The notes beneath the pieces were generated by a model that saw nothing but the letters and a program-made list of their open reading frames with translations, ran no database searches and was not told the origin of the DNA. Shown here piece by piece: positions 9,102 through 16,096 of a stretch of DNA of 64,000 bases. Each line of letters opens with the position of its first letter. Positions within the stretch are counted from its first letter, which is position 1. A program made the translations under genes and the position numbers. The DNA is from JABDPF01 sp037384065 (GTDB lineage Bacteria > Pseudomonadota > Gammaproteobacteria > Xanthomonadales > SZUA-36). Where the stretch lies: assembly GCA_037384065.1 (NCBI GenBank), contig JARROJ010000014.1, positions 29,724 to 93,723 of the forward strand. The letters run 5' to 3'.

Positions 9102-9110
9102 AGCATACCA
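9102..9110 (-). promoter_or_regulatory. Extended -10 promoter for the POT transporter
   Basis: On the minus strand the sequence reads TGGTATGCT, an extended -10 (TGn-TATGCT). Transcription would begin near 9095, giving a leader of about 30 bases before the GTG at 9063. No good -35 is visible, which is usual for extended -10 promoters. Confidence 0.5.
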
Positions 9111-9274
9111 GAAGGGGGCGAAATTGGCGCACAAGTCGACGCATCGGCGGCCGGTGCTGCTGCGTTTCAGGGACGCCGCGCATTCCGGTCGTCCGGCGGT
9201 TATCGCCCATGGGGCACGCTCGAAGCTCCGCTGGCCCGCGTTGAACGGAACGGGCCAGACGGAATCAGACCTTC

Positions 9275-9297
9275 CGAAGGGTCCGTAAAACCCTTCG
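9275..9297. promoter_or_regulatory. Inverted repeat, candidate operator between POT and M20 genes
   Basis: Arms CGAAGGG and CCCTTCG are separated by 9 bases. The repeat covers the position where the -35 of the downstream M20 promoter would lie and sits in a divergent intergenic region, so it may bind a regulator of peptide use. No regulator gene is adjacent. Confidence 0.4.
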
Positions 9298-9305
9298 TCA
9301 CTCGC

Positions 9306-9311
9306 TATAAT
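9306..9311 (+). promoter_or_regulatory. -10 element (TATAAT) for the M20 peptidase gene
   Basis: A perfect TATAAT lies 33 bases before the ATG at 9345. The -35 position is weak and is occupied by an inverted repeat, which hints at activator dependence or repression. The transcript would have a leader of about 27 bases containing the AAGGAG ribosome site. Confidence 0.55.
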
Positions 9312-9344
9312 GATTCGCCACCGAACGTTTGCAAAGGAGTCACG

Positions 9345-10760
9345 ATGGACCAGTTCGCCGCGCAGAAATTCGTCGACGAGAAGTGGAACGACGAGATCGT
9401 TCCCGAACTCACCGAGTACATTCGCATTCCGGCCAAGTCACCGCATTTCGACCCGGACTGGGAGAAGAACGGCTACATCGAGGACGCCACGCAACAGATT
9501 TACGACTGGTGCCGCAAACAGGACCTTGTCGGCATGACCTGCGAAATCGTGCGGCTGCCCGGCCGCACGCCGGTGATCTTCATGGAGATACCCGGCACCG
9601 GTGACGACACGGTGCTGATGTACGGTCACCTCGACAAGCAGCCCGAAATGACGGGTTGGGACGACAGCCTGGGGCCGTGGAAGCCGGTGATGCGCGACGG
9701 CAAGCTGTACGGCCGCGGCGGCGCCGACGACGGCTATGCCGCCTATGCCTCCCTGACGGCGCTGATGGCCCTGCAGCGCGAAGGTATTCCGCACGCGCGC
9801 TGCGTCGTGCTGATCGAGGCCTGCGAGGAATCCGGCAGCTACGACCTGCCGCACTACATCGACCATCTGCGGGCGCGGATCGGCGAACCGTCACTGGTGG
9901 TCTGCCTCGATTCCGGCGCGGGCAACTACGACCAGTTGTGGCTGACCGTGTCGTTACGCGGAATGGCGGCCGGCACCCTGCGCGCCGACGTTCTGCGCGA
10001 GGGCGTGCATTCCGGTTACGCCTCGGGCGTGGTGCCGTCGAGCTTCCGGGTGCTGCGGCAAGTGATCAGCCGCCTGGAGGACGAGGCGACCGGGCGCATT
10101 CTGCCCGAGTACCTGCAGGCCGAGATTCCCGATCAGCGCCTCGAGCAGAGCCGTCACATGGCCGAAACGCTCGGTGACGCGGTCTTTGAGGCGTACCCGT
10201 TCTGCGACGGCGTCCGCCCGCAGGCCGGCGACAATGTCGAACGCATCCTCAACCGCACCTGGCGCGCCGCGCTGTCGGTGACCGGCACGGACGGGATTCC
10301 GCCGCTGGCCTCGGCCGGCAACGTGTTGCGCCCCTTCACCGCGCTGAAACTCTCGATGCGCCTGCCGCCGACGGTGGACGGCGAGGAGGCGACGCGCCGG
10401 ATGAAGGAGACCCTGGAAGCGGATCCGCCGCTCAATGCCCGGGTGCGTTTCGAACCCGACCACGCGGCGTCCGGCTGGAATGCGCCCGACATCGCGCCGT
10501 GGTTGCAAACCTCGCTGCAGAAGGCGTCGCAGGCGGCGTACGGCCACGATGTGATGTACATGGGCGAAGGCGGCACGATCCCGTTCATGGCGATGCTCGG
10601 CGAGTTTTTCCCGGCCGCGCAATTCGTCATCACCGGCGTGCTGGGCCCGAATTCGAACGCCCACGGCCCGAACGAGTTCCTGCACGTGCCGTTTGCACAG
10701 AAACTCACGACCTGCGTGTCGCAGGTGCTGGCGGATCATCACCGCCGTAACGACGGCTGA
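9345..10760 (+). CDS. M20 family metallopeptidase (dipeptidase/carboxypeptidase-like)
   Basis: 471 aa cytoplasmic zinc peptidase. Metal-ligand motifs in order: MYGHLDKQP (His, Asp), GRGGADDGY (bridging Asp), EACEESGS (catalytic and ligand Glu), VCLDSG (Asp) and NAHGPNEF (His) near the C-terminus, all in M20 spacing with a central lid domain. The ATG at 9345 has AAGGAG six bases upstream; longer in-frame extensions have no ribosome site. Divergent from a peptide importer, it probably cleaves imported dipeptides; exact specificity cannot be read. Confidence 0.92.
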   Translation: MDQFAAQKFVDEKWNDEIVPELTEYIRIPAKSPHFDPDWEKNGYIEDATQQIYDWCRKQDLVGMTCEIVRLPGRTPVIFMEIPGTGDDTVLMYGHLDKQPEMTGWDDSLGPWKPVMRDGKLYGRGGADDGYAAYASLTALMALQREGIPHARCVVLIEACEESGSYDLPHYIDHLRARIGEPSLVVCLDSGAGNYDQLWLTVSLRGMAAGTLRADVLREGVHSGYASGVVPSSFRVLRQVISRLEDEATGRILPEYLQAEIPDQRLEQSRHMAETLGDAVFEAYPFCDGVRPQAGDNVERILNRTWRAALSVTGTDGIPPLASAGNVLRPFTALKLSMRLPPTVDGEEATRRMKETLEADPPLNARVRFEPDHAASGWNAPDIAPWLQTSLQKASQAAYGHDVMYMGEGGTIPFMAMLGEFFPAAQFVITGVLGPNSNAHGPNEFLHVPFAQKLTTCVSQVLADHHRRNDG

Positions 10761-10823
10761 GTCGCGCCGCGGCTGCGGCGTGCCCGGCGCGAAAACCAGT
10801 CGCTCGACGGACCCGGTGGCCGG

Positions 10824-11792
10824 TCAGCCGGCGACCCGCAGCAGGTGAATGCTGAACAGTTCGTCGGGGTCCGTCCAGGTGCGCGTGGTCGCGTAGCCTG
10901 CGTCACGCGCGAGCGCCCGGAATTCGTCGAGACTGTACTTGTAGGAATTTTCGGTGTGGATGCTCTCGGCCTCGCGAAAGGCGAACGTCTCGCCGTCCAC
11001 GCGGGCTTCCTGCCGCTGCTCGCTGACCAGGTGCATCTCGACGCGCCCAAGCTCGGCATCGTAGAACGCCCGGTGTGCGAATTGCCGGGGCTCGAACGTG
11101 CCGTCCAGCTCCCGGTTGATCCGCCGTAACAGGTTGCGGTTGAAGGCGGCCGTGACGCCGGCCGCATCGTTGTACGCCTGCTCGATGATTTCCACCGGCT
11201 TTTTCAGGTCGACGCCGACGATCAGAAAGCCCCCGGCGCCGAGCAGGCCACGCAGCCGGTTGAGAAAGGCGCTGGCGTGTTCCGGGTCGAAGTTGCCGAT
11301 GGTCGAGCCCGGGTAGAACCCGACGGTCTGCAGGTCGCTGCGCCCGTCATCCGGGATTTCCAGCTCGTCCGTGAAGTCGGCGCACACCGCCTCGATCCGC
11401 AACTTGCCGAACCGGCCGTGCAGGTCATCGATCAGGCCCAGCAACGCGGACCTGGAAATGTCGATCGGCACGTAACGCCGCACGTTCAGGTGATCCAGGA
11501 TCGCGGCGACCTTGCGGCTCGAGCCGCAGCCGAACTCGACCAGGCGCACATCGCGCCCCACCGCGGCCGCCAGGTCCGGTCCGATGGCGGCGAGAATGCC
11601 CAGTTCCGTGCGCGTCGGGTAATACTCGGGCAGACGGCAGATCGCTTCGAACAGCTCGGATCCGCGGGCGTCGTAGAAAAACTGGCAGGGTACGGTCTTG
11701 CGCGTCCGGCTGAGCCCCTCGACCACGGCCTCGCGGAACGATTGCGGCGTCGGGCTGCAGTCGTGCAGTGTCGCGTTGGCGGGCAGGTTCAT
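10824..11792 (-). CDS. egtD: L-histidine N-alpha-methyltransferase EgtD
   Basis: 322 aa, the normal EgtD length. It trimethylates histidine with SAM to hercynine, the first step of ergothioneine synthesis. Visible motifs: PCQFFYDARGSELFEAICRLPEYYPTR at the N-terminus, SAM site VEFGCGSSRK, then FYPGSTIGNF and GVDLKKP, all characteristic of the EgtD/DUF2260 family. The ATG overlaps the egtB stop by four bases (ATGA), so egtB-egtD form one operon. Together with EgtB this supports ergothioneine production. Confidence 0.95.
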   Translation of the reverse strand: MNLPANATLHDCSPTPQSFREAVVEGLSRTRKTVPCQFFYDARGSELFEAICRLPEYYPTRTELGILAAIGPDLAAAVGRDVRLVEFGCGSSRKVAAILDHLNVRRYVPIDISRSALLGLIDDLHGRFGKLRIEAVCADFTDELEIPDDGRSDLQTVGFYPGSTIGNFDPEHASAFLNRLRGLLGAGGFLIVGVDLKKPVEIIEQAYNDAAGVTAAFNRNLLRRINRELDGTFEPRQFAHRAFYDAELGRVEMHLVSEQRQEARVDGETFAFREAESIHTENSYKYSLDEFRALARDAGYATTRTWTDPDELFSIHLLRVAG

Positions 11793-13102
11793 ACGGCGTC
11801 CTCCGCCAGGCGAATGCCGGCGAATGGCCAGCGCTGGCGCGGATAGAAAAAGTTGCGGTAGGTGGGTCGAACATGGCCGACCGGCGTCGCGCAGCACCCC
11901 CCGCGCAGAACCATCTGGTTGACCATGAATTTGCCGTTGTATTCGCCGACCGCGCCGGGCGCAGGCCGAAACCCCGGATAGGCCGCGTACGGACTCGCGG
12001 TCCATTCCCAGACGCCACCGATCATCTGCTGCAGGCCATCGCCGTCTGAGGCCGCGGCGGGATGCAGCCCGAATCCGCCGGCGGTTTCGGCGGCCGATCC
12101 GGCGGCCGCGGTTTCCCATTCCGCCTCGGTCGGGAGGCGCTTGCCCGCCCAGGAGGCAAAGGCGTCCGCCTCGTAGTAGCTGACGTGGACGACGGGGGCG
12201 GCGGGATCGAGCGCTCCGCCGCCGTGCAGCGTGAACTCCTGCCACCGGCCGTCTTCGCGGTACCAGTACAACGGCGCGCGCCAGTGCTCCTCCCGGACCG
12301 TCTGCCAACCGTCCGACAGCCACCAGCGCGGCTCGTCATAACCGCCGTCCTCGATGAACGCGAGGTATTCGGCATTGCTGACCGGCCGCGAAGCCAGCCG
12401 GAAATCTTCCAGCCAGGTGCGGTGGCGCGGCGCCTCGTTGTCGAAACAGAAGCCCGCGCCGTCGTGGCCGATGCGCCGAACACCGCCCGGACAGGACACC
12501 CAGCGCAGCGGCGGCGCGGCGTCCGCGCGTTCCCCGGAACGCGGCGCATACGCGGGGCGCAGCGGATTGCGCGACAGGACGTGCTTGATGTCCATCAGGA
12601 TCAGTTCCTGGTGCTGCTGCTCGTGGTTCAGGCCGAGTTCGACGAGTTCCGTCGGGCCGCCGTTCGCGTGCGGCGCGGCCGCGGCGGCCAGCAAGGCCTC
12701 CATGCCCTCGTCGACGTGCGCGCGATAGGCGTGGACCTCCTCCAGCGAGGGGCGCGAGAGCAGACCGCGCTGGGCCCGCTCGTGGCGCGGCCCGGCCGCT
12801 TCGTAGTAGCTGTTGAACAGGTAGTTGAAGTGCGCATCGAACGGTCGGTAGCCGGCCGCGTGTTCACGCAGGATGAAGGTTTCGAAAAACCAGGTCGTGT
12901 GGGCCAGGTGCCACTTCGTCGGGCTGACGTCGGCCATCGACTGGATGACCTGGTCCTCCGCACCGAGTGGCCCGGTCAGGGCCAGGGTTTGCGCCCGCAC
13001 GGACCGGTAACGGTCCGCCAGGGTTTGGCGGGGATGCCCCGCCGCTGCGTCTCCATCTTCCGCCTGCGCGCTGGTGGCTGCGCCCGTCGTACCGTCCGTC
13101 AA
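11789..13102 (-). CDS. egtB: Ergothioneine biosynthesis protein EgtB (hercynine oxygenase)
   Basis: 437 aa non-haem iron enzyme that oxidatively joins hercynine to a thiol, giving the sulfoxide. The N-terminal DinB-like domain holds the iron histidines (WHLAHTTWFFE, and H160/H164 in NHEQQHQELI). The C-terminal FGE-sulfatase domain has PVSNAEYLAFIEDGGY, RLPTEAEWE and GGVWEWTASPY. I start at the TTG at 13102 because AGGAGG lies five bases upstream; a TTG at 13120 would add six residues. No egtA, egtC or egtE lies nearby, so the sulfur donor and the lyase are not identified here. Confidence 0.93.
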   Translation of the reverse strand: MTDGTTGAATSAQAEDGDAAAGHPRQTLADRYRSVRAQTLALTGPLGAEDQVIQSMADVSPTKWHLAHTTWFFETFILREHAAGYRPFDAHFNYLFNSYYEAAGPRHERAQRGLLSRPSLEEVHAYRAHVDEGMEALLAAAAAPHANGGPTELVELGLNHEQQHQELILMDIKHVLSRNPLRPAYAPRSGERADAAPPLRWVSCPGGVRRIGHDGAGFCFDNEAPRHRTWLEDFRLASRPVSNAEYLAFIEDGGYDEPRWWLSDGWQTVREEHWRAPLYWYREDGRWQEFTLHGGGALDPAAPVVHVSYYEADAFASWAGKRLPTEAEWETAAAGSAAETAGGFGLHPAAASDGDGLQQMIGGVWEWTASPYAAYPGFRPAPGAVGEYNGKFMVNQMVLRGGCCATPVGHVRPTYRNFFYPRQRWPFAGIRLAEDAV

Positions 13103-13199
13103 ACCGTCCTCCTGTTCCAAACTTCCGGGCCGCGCCGCTCGGCGCGACCGTCTTCTCTTTTTAGCCTAACAAGTTCCGCCGCCGTGTGCCGACGGCGGG

Positions 13200-14114
13200 T
13201 CAATCGGCGCAGTGCAGCGCCTGGCGGCAGGTCACGTCGGATGTCTCGCGCTCCATCTGCACGGTGGCGTGGTTGATGCGGAACCGATGATCGAGGTGTC
13301 GCGCGACATCCGCCAGGAAGCGATCGTCGCCGGGGTACACATCCATCACCAGGTGCACCGTCAGCGCGGTGTCGGTCGTACTCATCGCCCAGATATGCAG
13401 ATCGTGCAGCGCGCGCACCCCGGGCAAGCCGAGCAGGTACTCCCGGACCGCGTCCGGGTCGACTTCACGCGGCACGGCGTCCACGGCGAGATTCAGCGAA
13501 TCGCGCAGCAGGCCCCAGGTGGACAGGAAAATCACGGCCGCGATCACCAGGCTGATCATCGGGTCCACCCAGTTCAGCCCGAAGAACAGGATCAGCGCGC
13601 CGGAGAGCACCACGCCGAGCGAAACCGCGGCATCCGCGGCCATGTGCAGGAATGCGCCGCGGATGTTCAGGTCGCGATCCTTTCCGGACAGGAAAAACAG
13701 CGCCGTGACGGTGTTGATGACCACGCCGATCGCGGCCACGATCATGATGGTCAGACCGGCGGGCTGCGGCGGCGCCAACAACCGGTTGACGGCTTCCCAG
13801 CCGATCGCGCCGACGGCCCCCATCAGCAGCAGCCCGCTGAACAGCGACGCGAGAATCGTGGCTCGCGAATAACCGTACGTCCGCCGGGCCGACGGTTTGC
13901 GCCGGGCCAGCGCGGCAGCGCCCCAGGCGAGCAGCAGCCCCAGCACGTCGCTCAGGTTGTGCCCGGCATCGGTCAACAGGGCCAGCGAGCCGGACAGGAA
14001 TCCGTAAACGGCCTCGATGACGACGAAGCCCAGATTCAGGATCACCGCCGCGGCAAACGCGCGGCCGTAGTCCGGCGGCGCGTGGTGATGGTGGTGATGG
14101 GTTGCGCGGTTCAC
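13200..14114 (-). CDS. Cation diffusion facilitator exporter (ZitB/CzcD-like, zinc type)
   Basis: 304 aa, six TM segments. The paired H-x3-D motifs HNLSD (TM2) and HMAAD (TM5) are the zinc/cadmium arrangement; manganese CDFs use D-x3-D. A natural His-rich N-terminus (six consecutive His) and a cytoplasmic C-terminal ferredoxin-like domain (LHDLHIWAMSTTDTALTVHLV) complete the family picture. It starts with GTG, 13 bases after the GDT1-like gene, with no clear SD, so it is probably coupled. It likely exports Zn(II) or related divalent cations against protons. Confidence 0.92.
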   Translation of the reverse strand: MNRATHHHHHHAPPDYGRAFAAAVILNLGFVVIEAVYGFLSGSLALLTDAGHNLSDVLGLLLAWGAAALARRKPSARRTYGYSRATILASLFSGLLLMGAVGAIGWEAVNRLLAPPQPAGLTIMIVAAIGVVINTVTALFFLSGKDRDLNIRGAFLHMAADAAVSLGVVLSGALILFFGLNWVDPMISLVIAAVIFLSTWGLLRDSLNLAVDAVPREVDPDAVREYLLGLPGVRALHDLHIWAMSTTDTALTVHLVMDVYPGDDRFLADVARHLDHRFRINHATVQMERETSDVTCRQALHCAD

Positions 14115-14127
14115 GGCGACGCGTGGT

Positions 14128-14415
14128 TCAGGGGGTTCCGGACAGGCCGTGCCACAGGGTCCAGCCGCCGATCACGATGAAGCCGGCGCCGGCGATCACC
14201 GACATCAGCTTGACGTTGACCCACTGCGCCAGCAGACCGCCGGCCAGCACCCCGATCGCGCTGGTCAGCACGAGGGCCGACGCGGAACCGAAAAACACCG
14301 TCCATCGGCTGACGTCCCGGTCGGCCGCGAACAGCAGCGTCACCAGTTGTGTCTTGTCGGCCATTTCAGCGACGAAAACGCTGGCGAACACCGTGAACAA
14401 CAACTTCCACTCCAT
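14128..14415 (-). CDS. Half-size TMEM165/GDT1 (UPF0016) family protein, putative Mn/Ca exporter
   Basis: 95 aa with three TM segments and one copy of the family motif (E-x-G-D-K/R-T/S), here EMADKTQL with Ala in place of Gly. Full-length GDT1/MneA proteins carry two such motifs; single-repeat bacterial forms should dimerise. No second half-size copy is seen in the window. An extended -10 promoter lies upstream. The following CDF gene suggests a metal homeostasis operon. Confidence 0.85.
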   Translation of the reverse strand: MEWKLLFTVFASVFVAEMADKTQLVTLLFAADRDVSRWTVFFGSASALVLTSAIGVLAGGLLAQWVNVKLMSVIAGAGFIVIGGWTLWHGLSGTP

Positions 14416-14448
14416 TCGATTTGATCTCCCGCAGGCAAACGTGCGTTG

Positions 14449-14457
14449 ATTGTATCA
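14449..14457 (-). promoter_or_regulatory. Extended -10 promoter for the GDT1/CDF operon
   Basis: Minus strand reads TGATACAAT (TGn-TACAAT). Initiation would be near 14442, about 27 bases before the ATG at 14415. The leader is too short for a manganese riboswitch. A -10-like TAAAAT at 14476-14481 on the plus strand may serve ilvE. Confidence 0.5.
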
Positions 14458-14596
14458 GTCGCACCACGGGTTCTTTAAAATAGCCTCGTATCCGCGAGGA
14501 CGCTCCGCCAGCGGCGGTCGGCGCCCCATGATTCAAGCACCGCACCCACGGGGCGAACGCCGCCCGGGACCGGTGATGAGCGACAGGTGAGGACCC

Positions 14597-15514
14597 ATGA
14601 GTAACAAGCCCAGAATCTGGTTCAACGGCGAACTGCGTGACTACGAAAACTGCACCGTGCACGTCGCCAGCCACGCCCTGCATTACGGCTCCTCCGTGTT
14701 CGAAGGCATCCGCGCCTACGCCACGCCGCAGGGCACGATGATCATGCGCGGCATGGATCACCTGCACCGGCTCGCGTACTCGGCCCGCATCTATCGGATC
14801 CCACTGAAGTACAGTCTCGAAGAACTGCACGCCGCCATGCGCGAGACCGTTCGCGACAGCGGCCTGGCCAGCGCATACATCCGGCCGATCATCGCGCGCG
14901 GCAATTGCGGACTCGGCGTGGTGCCGAAAGACATGGACCTCGTCGAGACCGCGATCATGGTCGCGCCATGGGGCGCCTACCTCGGCGAAGAGGGCGTCAA
15001 GAACGGCATCGCGGCCTGCATTACGTCGTGGAACCGCCTGGCTCCGAATACGATGCCGCCCGGCGCCAAGGCCGGCGGCAATTATCTTTCCAGCCAGCTG
15101 ATCGGACTGGAAGCACGCGAGCGCGGCTTTACCGAGGGCATTGGTCTGGGCGTGGACGGCCTGCTCAGCGAAGGCGCCGGCGAGAACATCTTCCTGGTGC
15201 AGAAAGGTCGCCTGCTGACGCCGCCCGCGTCGGCCAGCATCCTGGCGGGCATTACCCGCGATGCGGTCATCACGCTGGCCGCCGAGGCCGGCATCGACAC
15301 CGTGGAGATGACCATTTCCCGCGAGCAGATGTACGGCGCCGACGAGATCTTCATGACCGGCACGGCCGCGGAGGTCACGCCGGTGCGCCAGGTCGACCAC
15401 ATGACCATCGGCAACGGCGGTTGCGGCCCCATCACGAAACAGCTTCAATCCGCCTACTTCGGCTTGTTCGACGGCACCACCGAGGACAAGTGGGGCTGGC
15501 TCGAACCGGTCTGA
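14597..15514 (+). CDS. ilvE: Branched-chain amino acid aminotransferase
   Basis: 305 aa PLP fold-type IV aminotransferase making Val, Leu and Ile from their 2-oxo acids. It has the opening IWFNGELRDYENCTVHVASHALHYGSSVFEGIRAY, the PLP lysine in GAKAGGNYLSSQLI, GLLSEGAGENIFLV and GTAAEVTPV, which define the class I IlvE. AGGTGAGG precedes the ATG. It is monocistronic, followed by the sigma-54 region. Confidence 0.96.
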   Translation: MSNKPRIWFNGELRDYENCTVHVASHALHYGSSVFEGIRAYATPQGTMIMRGMDHLHRLAYSARIYRIPLKYSLEELHAAMRETVRDSGLASAYIRPIIARGNCGLGVVPKDMDLVETAIMVAPWGAYLGEEGVKNGIAACITSWNRLAPNTMPPGAKAGGNYLSSQLIGLEARERGFTEGIGLGVDGLLSEGAGENIFLVQKGRLLTPPASASILAGITRDAVITLAAEAGIDTVEMTISREQMYGADEIFMTGTAAEVTPVRQVDHMTIGNGGCGPITKQLQSAYFGLFDGTTEDKWGWLEPV

Positions 15515-15577
15515 CCGGCCCGCGCCGCCCGGCAATGCGGCGCGCTGCTCCCGCCCAGGGTCCCGAACTGACAAAAA

Positions 15578-15596
15578 GCGTCACAATACGTGACGC
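15578..15596. promoter_or_regulatory. Palindrome GCGTCACaatacGTGACGC, candidate enhancer-binding site
   Basis: Perfect 7-base arms with a 5-base spacer, centred about 108 bases before the -24 GG of a sigma-54 promoter, which is where bacterial enhancer-binding proteins usually bind. A further half-site (TGAC) begins 8 bases upstream of the left arm. No U-run follows, so it is not an obvious ilvE terminator. The cognate activator is not encoded nearby. Confidence 0.5.
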
Positions 15597-15650
15597 ATCG
15601 CGACAGCCAGACGGTCCGCGGAGCTCAGGTTCGCAGCGCATCATCCTTGA

Positions 15651-15663
15651 CAACCTTTTGTTT
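15651..15663 (-). promoter_or_regulatory. IHF-like site between palindrome and sigma-54 promoter
   Basis: CAACCTTTTGTTT matches the inverse IHF consensus YAANNNNTTGATW at all but one fixed position. It sits between the upstream palindrome and the promoter, the usual place for IHF-induced bending at sigma-54 promoters. The short consensus makes chance matches possible. Confidence 0.4.
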
Positions 15664-15693
15664 TTGCTGGATTCAACCGGCGAAGACCCTTAA

Positions 15694-15709
15694 TGGCACG
15701 CCCCTTGCA
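15694..15709 (+). promoter_or_regulatory. Sigma-54 (RpoN) promoter, perfect -24/-12
   Basis: TGGCACG, four bases (CCCC), then TTGCA: an exact match to the TGGCACG-N4-TTGCW consensus with the invariant GG and GC 12 bases apart. Transcription should start near 15720. It faces the 60-codon ORF at 15857, leaving a leader of about 137 bases. No other gene could be served on this strand before the convergent NYN gene. Confidence 0.8.
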
Positions 15710-15719
15710 TTTAACCTGA

Positions 15720-15856
15720 TGAAAGACACTAACTGACTGGTAGCAGTTAGCGGGAACGTCCGGGGTCCTGCCCCTCTTTGCCCAATCAGGGCCCCGGATA
15801 TCCCACCTTTTCGATCGCCAAAGGATTGGCGCCACACAAGGCCAGGGAAGGCACAC
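15720..15856 (+). ncRNA. Structured leader RNA downstream of the sigma-54 promoter
   Basis: Three hairpins are readable. (1) CTAACTG/CAGTTAG at 15729-15750. (2) 11-bp arms CCGGGGTCCTG/CAGGGCCCCGG at about 15760-15800. (3) CGCCAA-AGGA-TTGGCG at 15816-15831, whose loop presents GGA. A further GGA lies in the ribosome site AGGGAAGG (15844-15851). A GGA loop plus GGA at the SD is the pattern bound by CsrA/RsmA, so post-transcriptional control is plausible. It could be the 5' part of a longer regulatory RNA. This covers the only gene-free stretch over 300 bases. Confidence 0.45.
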
Positions 15857-16039
15857 ATGATCGACCACATCGAAAAACTCTTCCGCGTGTGGGCGCGACA
15901 GGAATCGAACCAAGCCGTCGCCAGGATGGGCGGCCCCGGCTCCCCGCCGGCGGTCGCCCGACCCTATGTCAGCCTCAAAGCCCGAATGCTGGGGGAACAG
16001 GCACAAACGGTCGTGCGCCGAAGGGGTGTTTCGCGCTGA
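15857..16039 (+). CDS. Small basic protein of unknown function, sigma-54-driven ORF
   Basis: 60 codons, ATG preceded by AGGGAAGG at five bases. The product (begins MIDHIEKLFRVWARQESNQA) is Arg-rich with an amphipathic N-terminal helix, a Gly/Pro turn near residues 25-34 and a basic C-terminus; no signal peptide, TM segment or cysteine. I do not recognise the family. Support for coding is the good ribosome site, the promoter upstream and a hairpin with U-run downstream. Alternatively the whole transcript may act as RNA and the ORF be incidental. Confidence 0.45.
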   Translation: MIDHIEKLFRVWARQESNQAVARMGGPGSPPAVARPYVSLKARMLGEQAQTVVRRRGVSR

Positions 16040-16048
16040 CCTGATAAA

Positions 16049-16096
16049 GGCGTTCGCCACGCCGTGGGAAGGCGTGTGAATCAGAGCGCCCTTTTT
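16049..16096 (+). terminator. Putative terminator after the sigma-54 transcript
   Basis: An inner hairpin CACGCC/GGCGTG (16058-16076, loop of 7) lies inside an outer GGCG/CGCC pairing (16049-16052 with 16087-16090), followed by five T residues at 16092-16096. The shape is imperfect because of an unpaired stretch before the U-run. It lies exactly at the end of the convergent NYN gene. Confidence 0.45.

Noticed and set aside
12354..13276. Plus-strand open frames opposite egtB
   Set aside because: They mirror egtB codon structure and give Arg/Ser-rich products without domains.
14082..14114. Six consecutive histidines at the CDF N-terminus as a vector tag
   Set aside because: His-rich N-termini are normal in zinc CDF proteins and the flanking sequence is continuous with the genome.
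14416..14596. Manganese (yybP-ykoY) riboswitch before the GDT1-like gene
   Set aside because: The extended -10 leaves a leader of only about 27 bases and the conserved loops are missing.
15890..15911. String TGGGCGCGACAGGAATCGAACC resembling the 3' part of a minus-strand tRNA (GGTTCGATTCC loop)
   Set aside because: The T-stem does not pair beyond two bases, and the rest of a cloverleaf cannot be drawn upstream. Kept only as a weak hint of a rearrangement scar.
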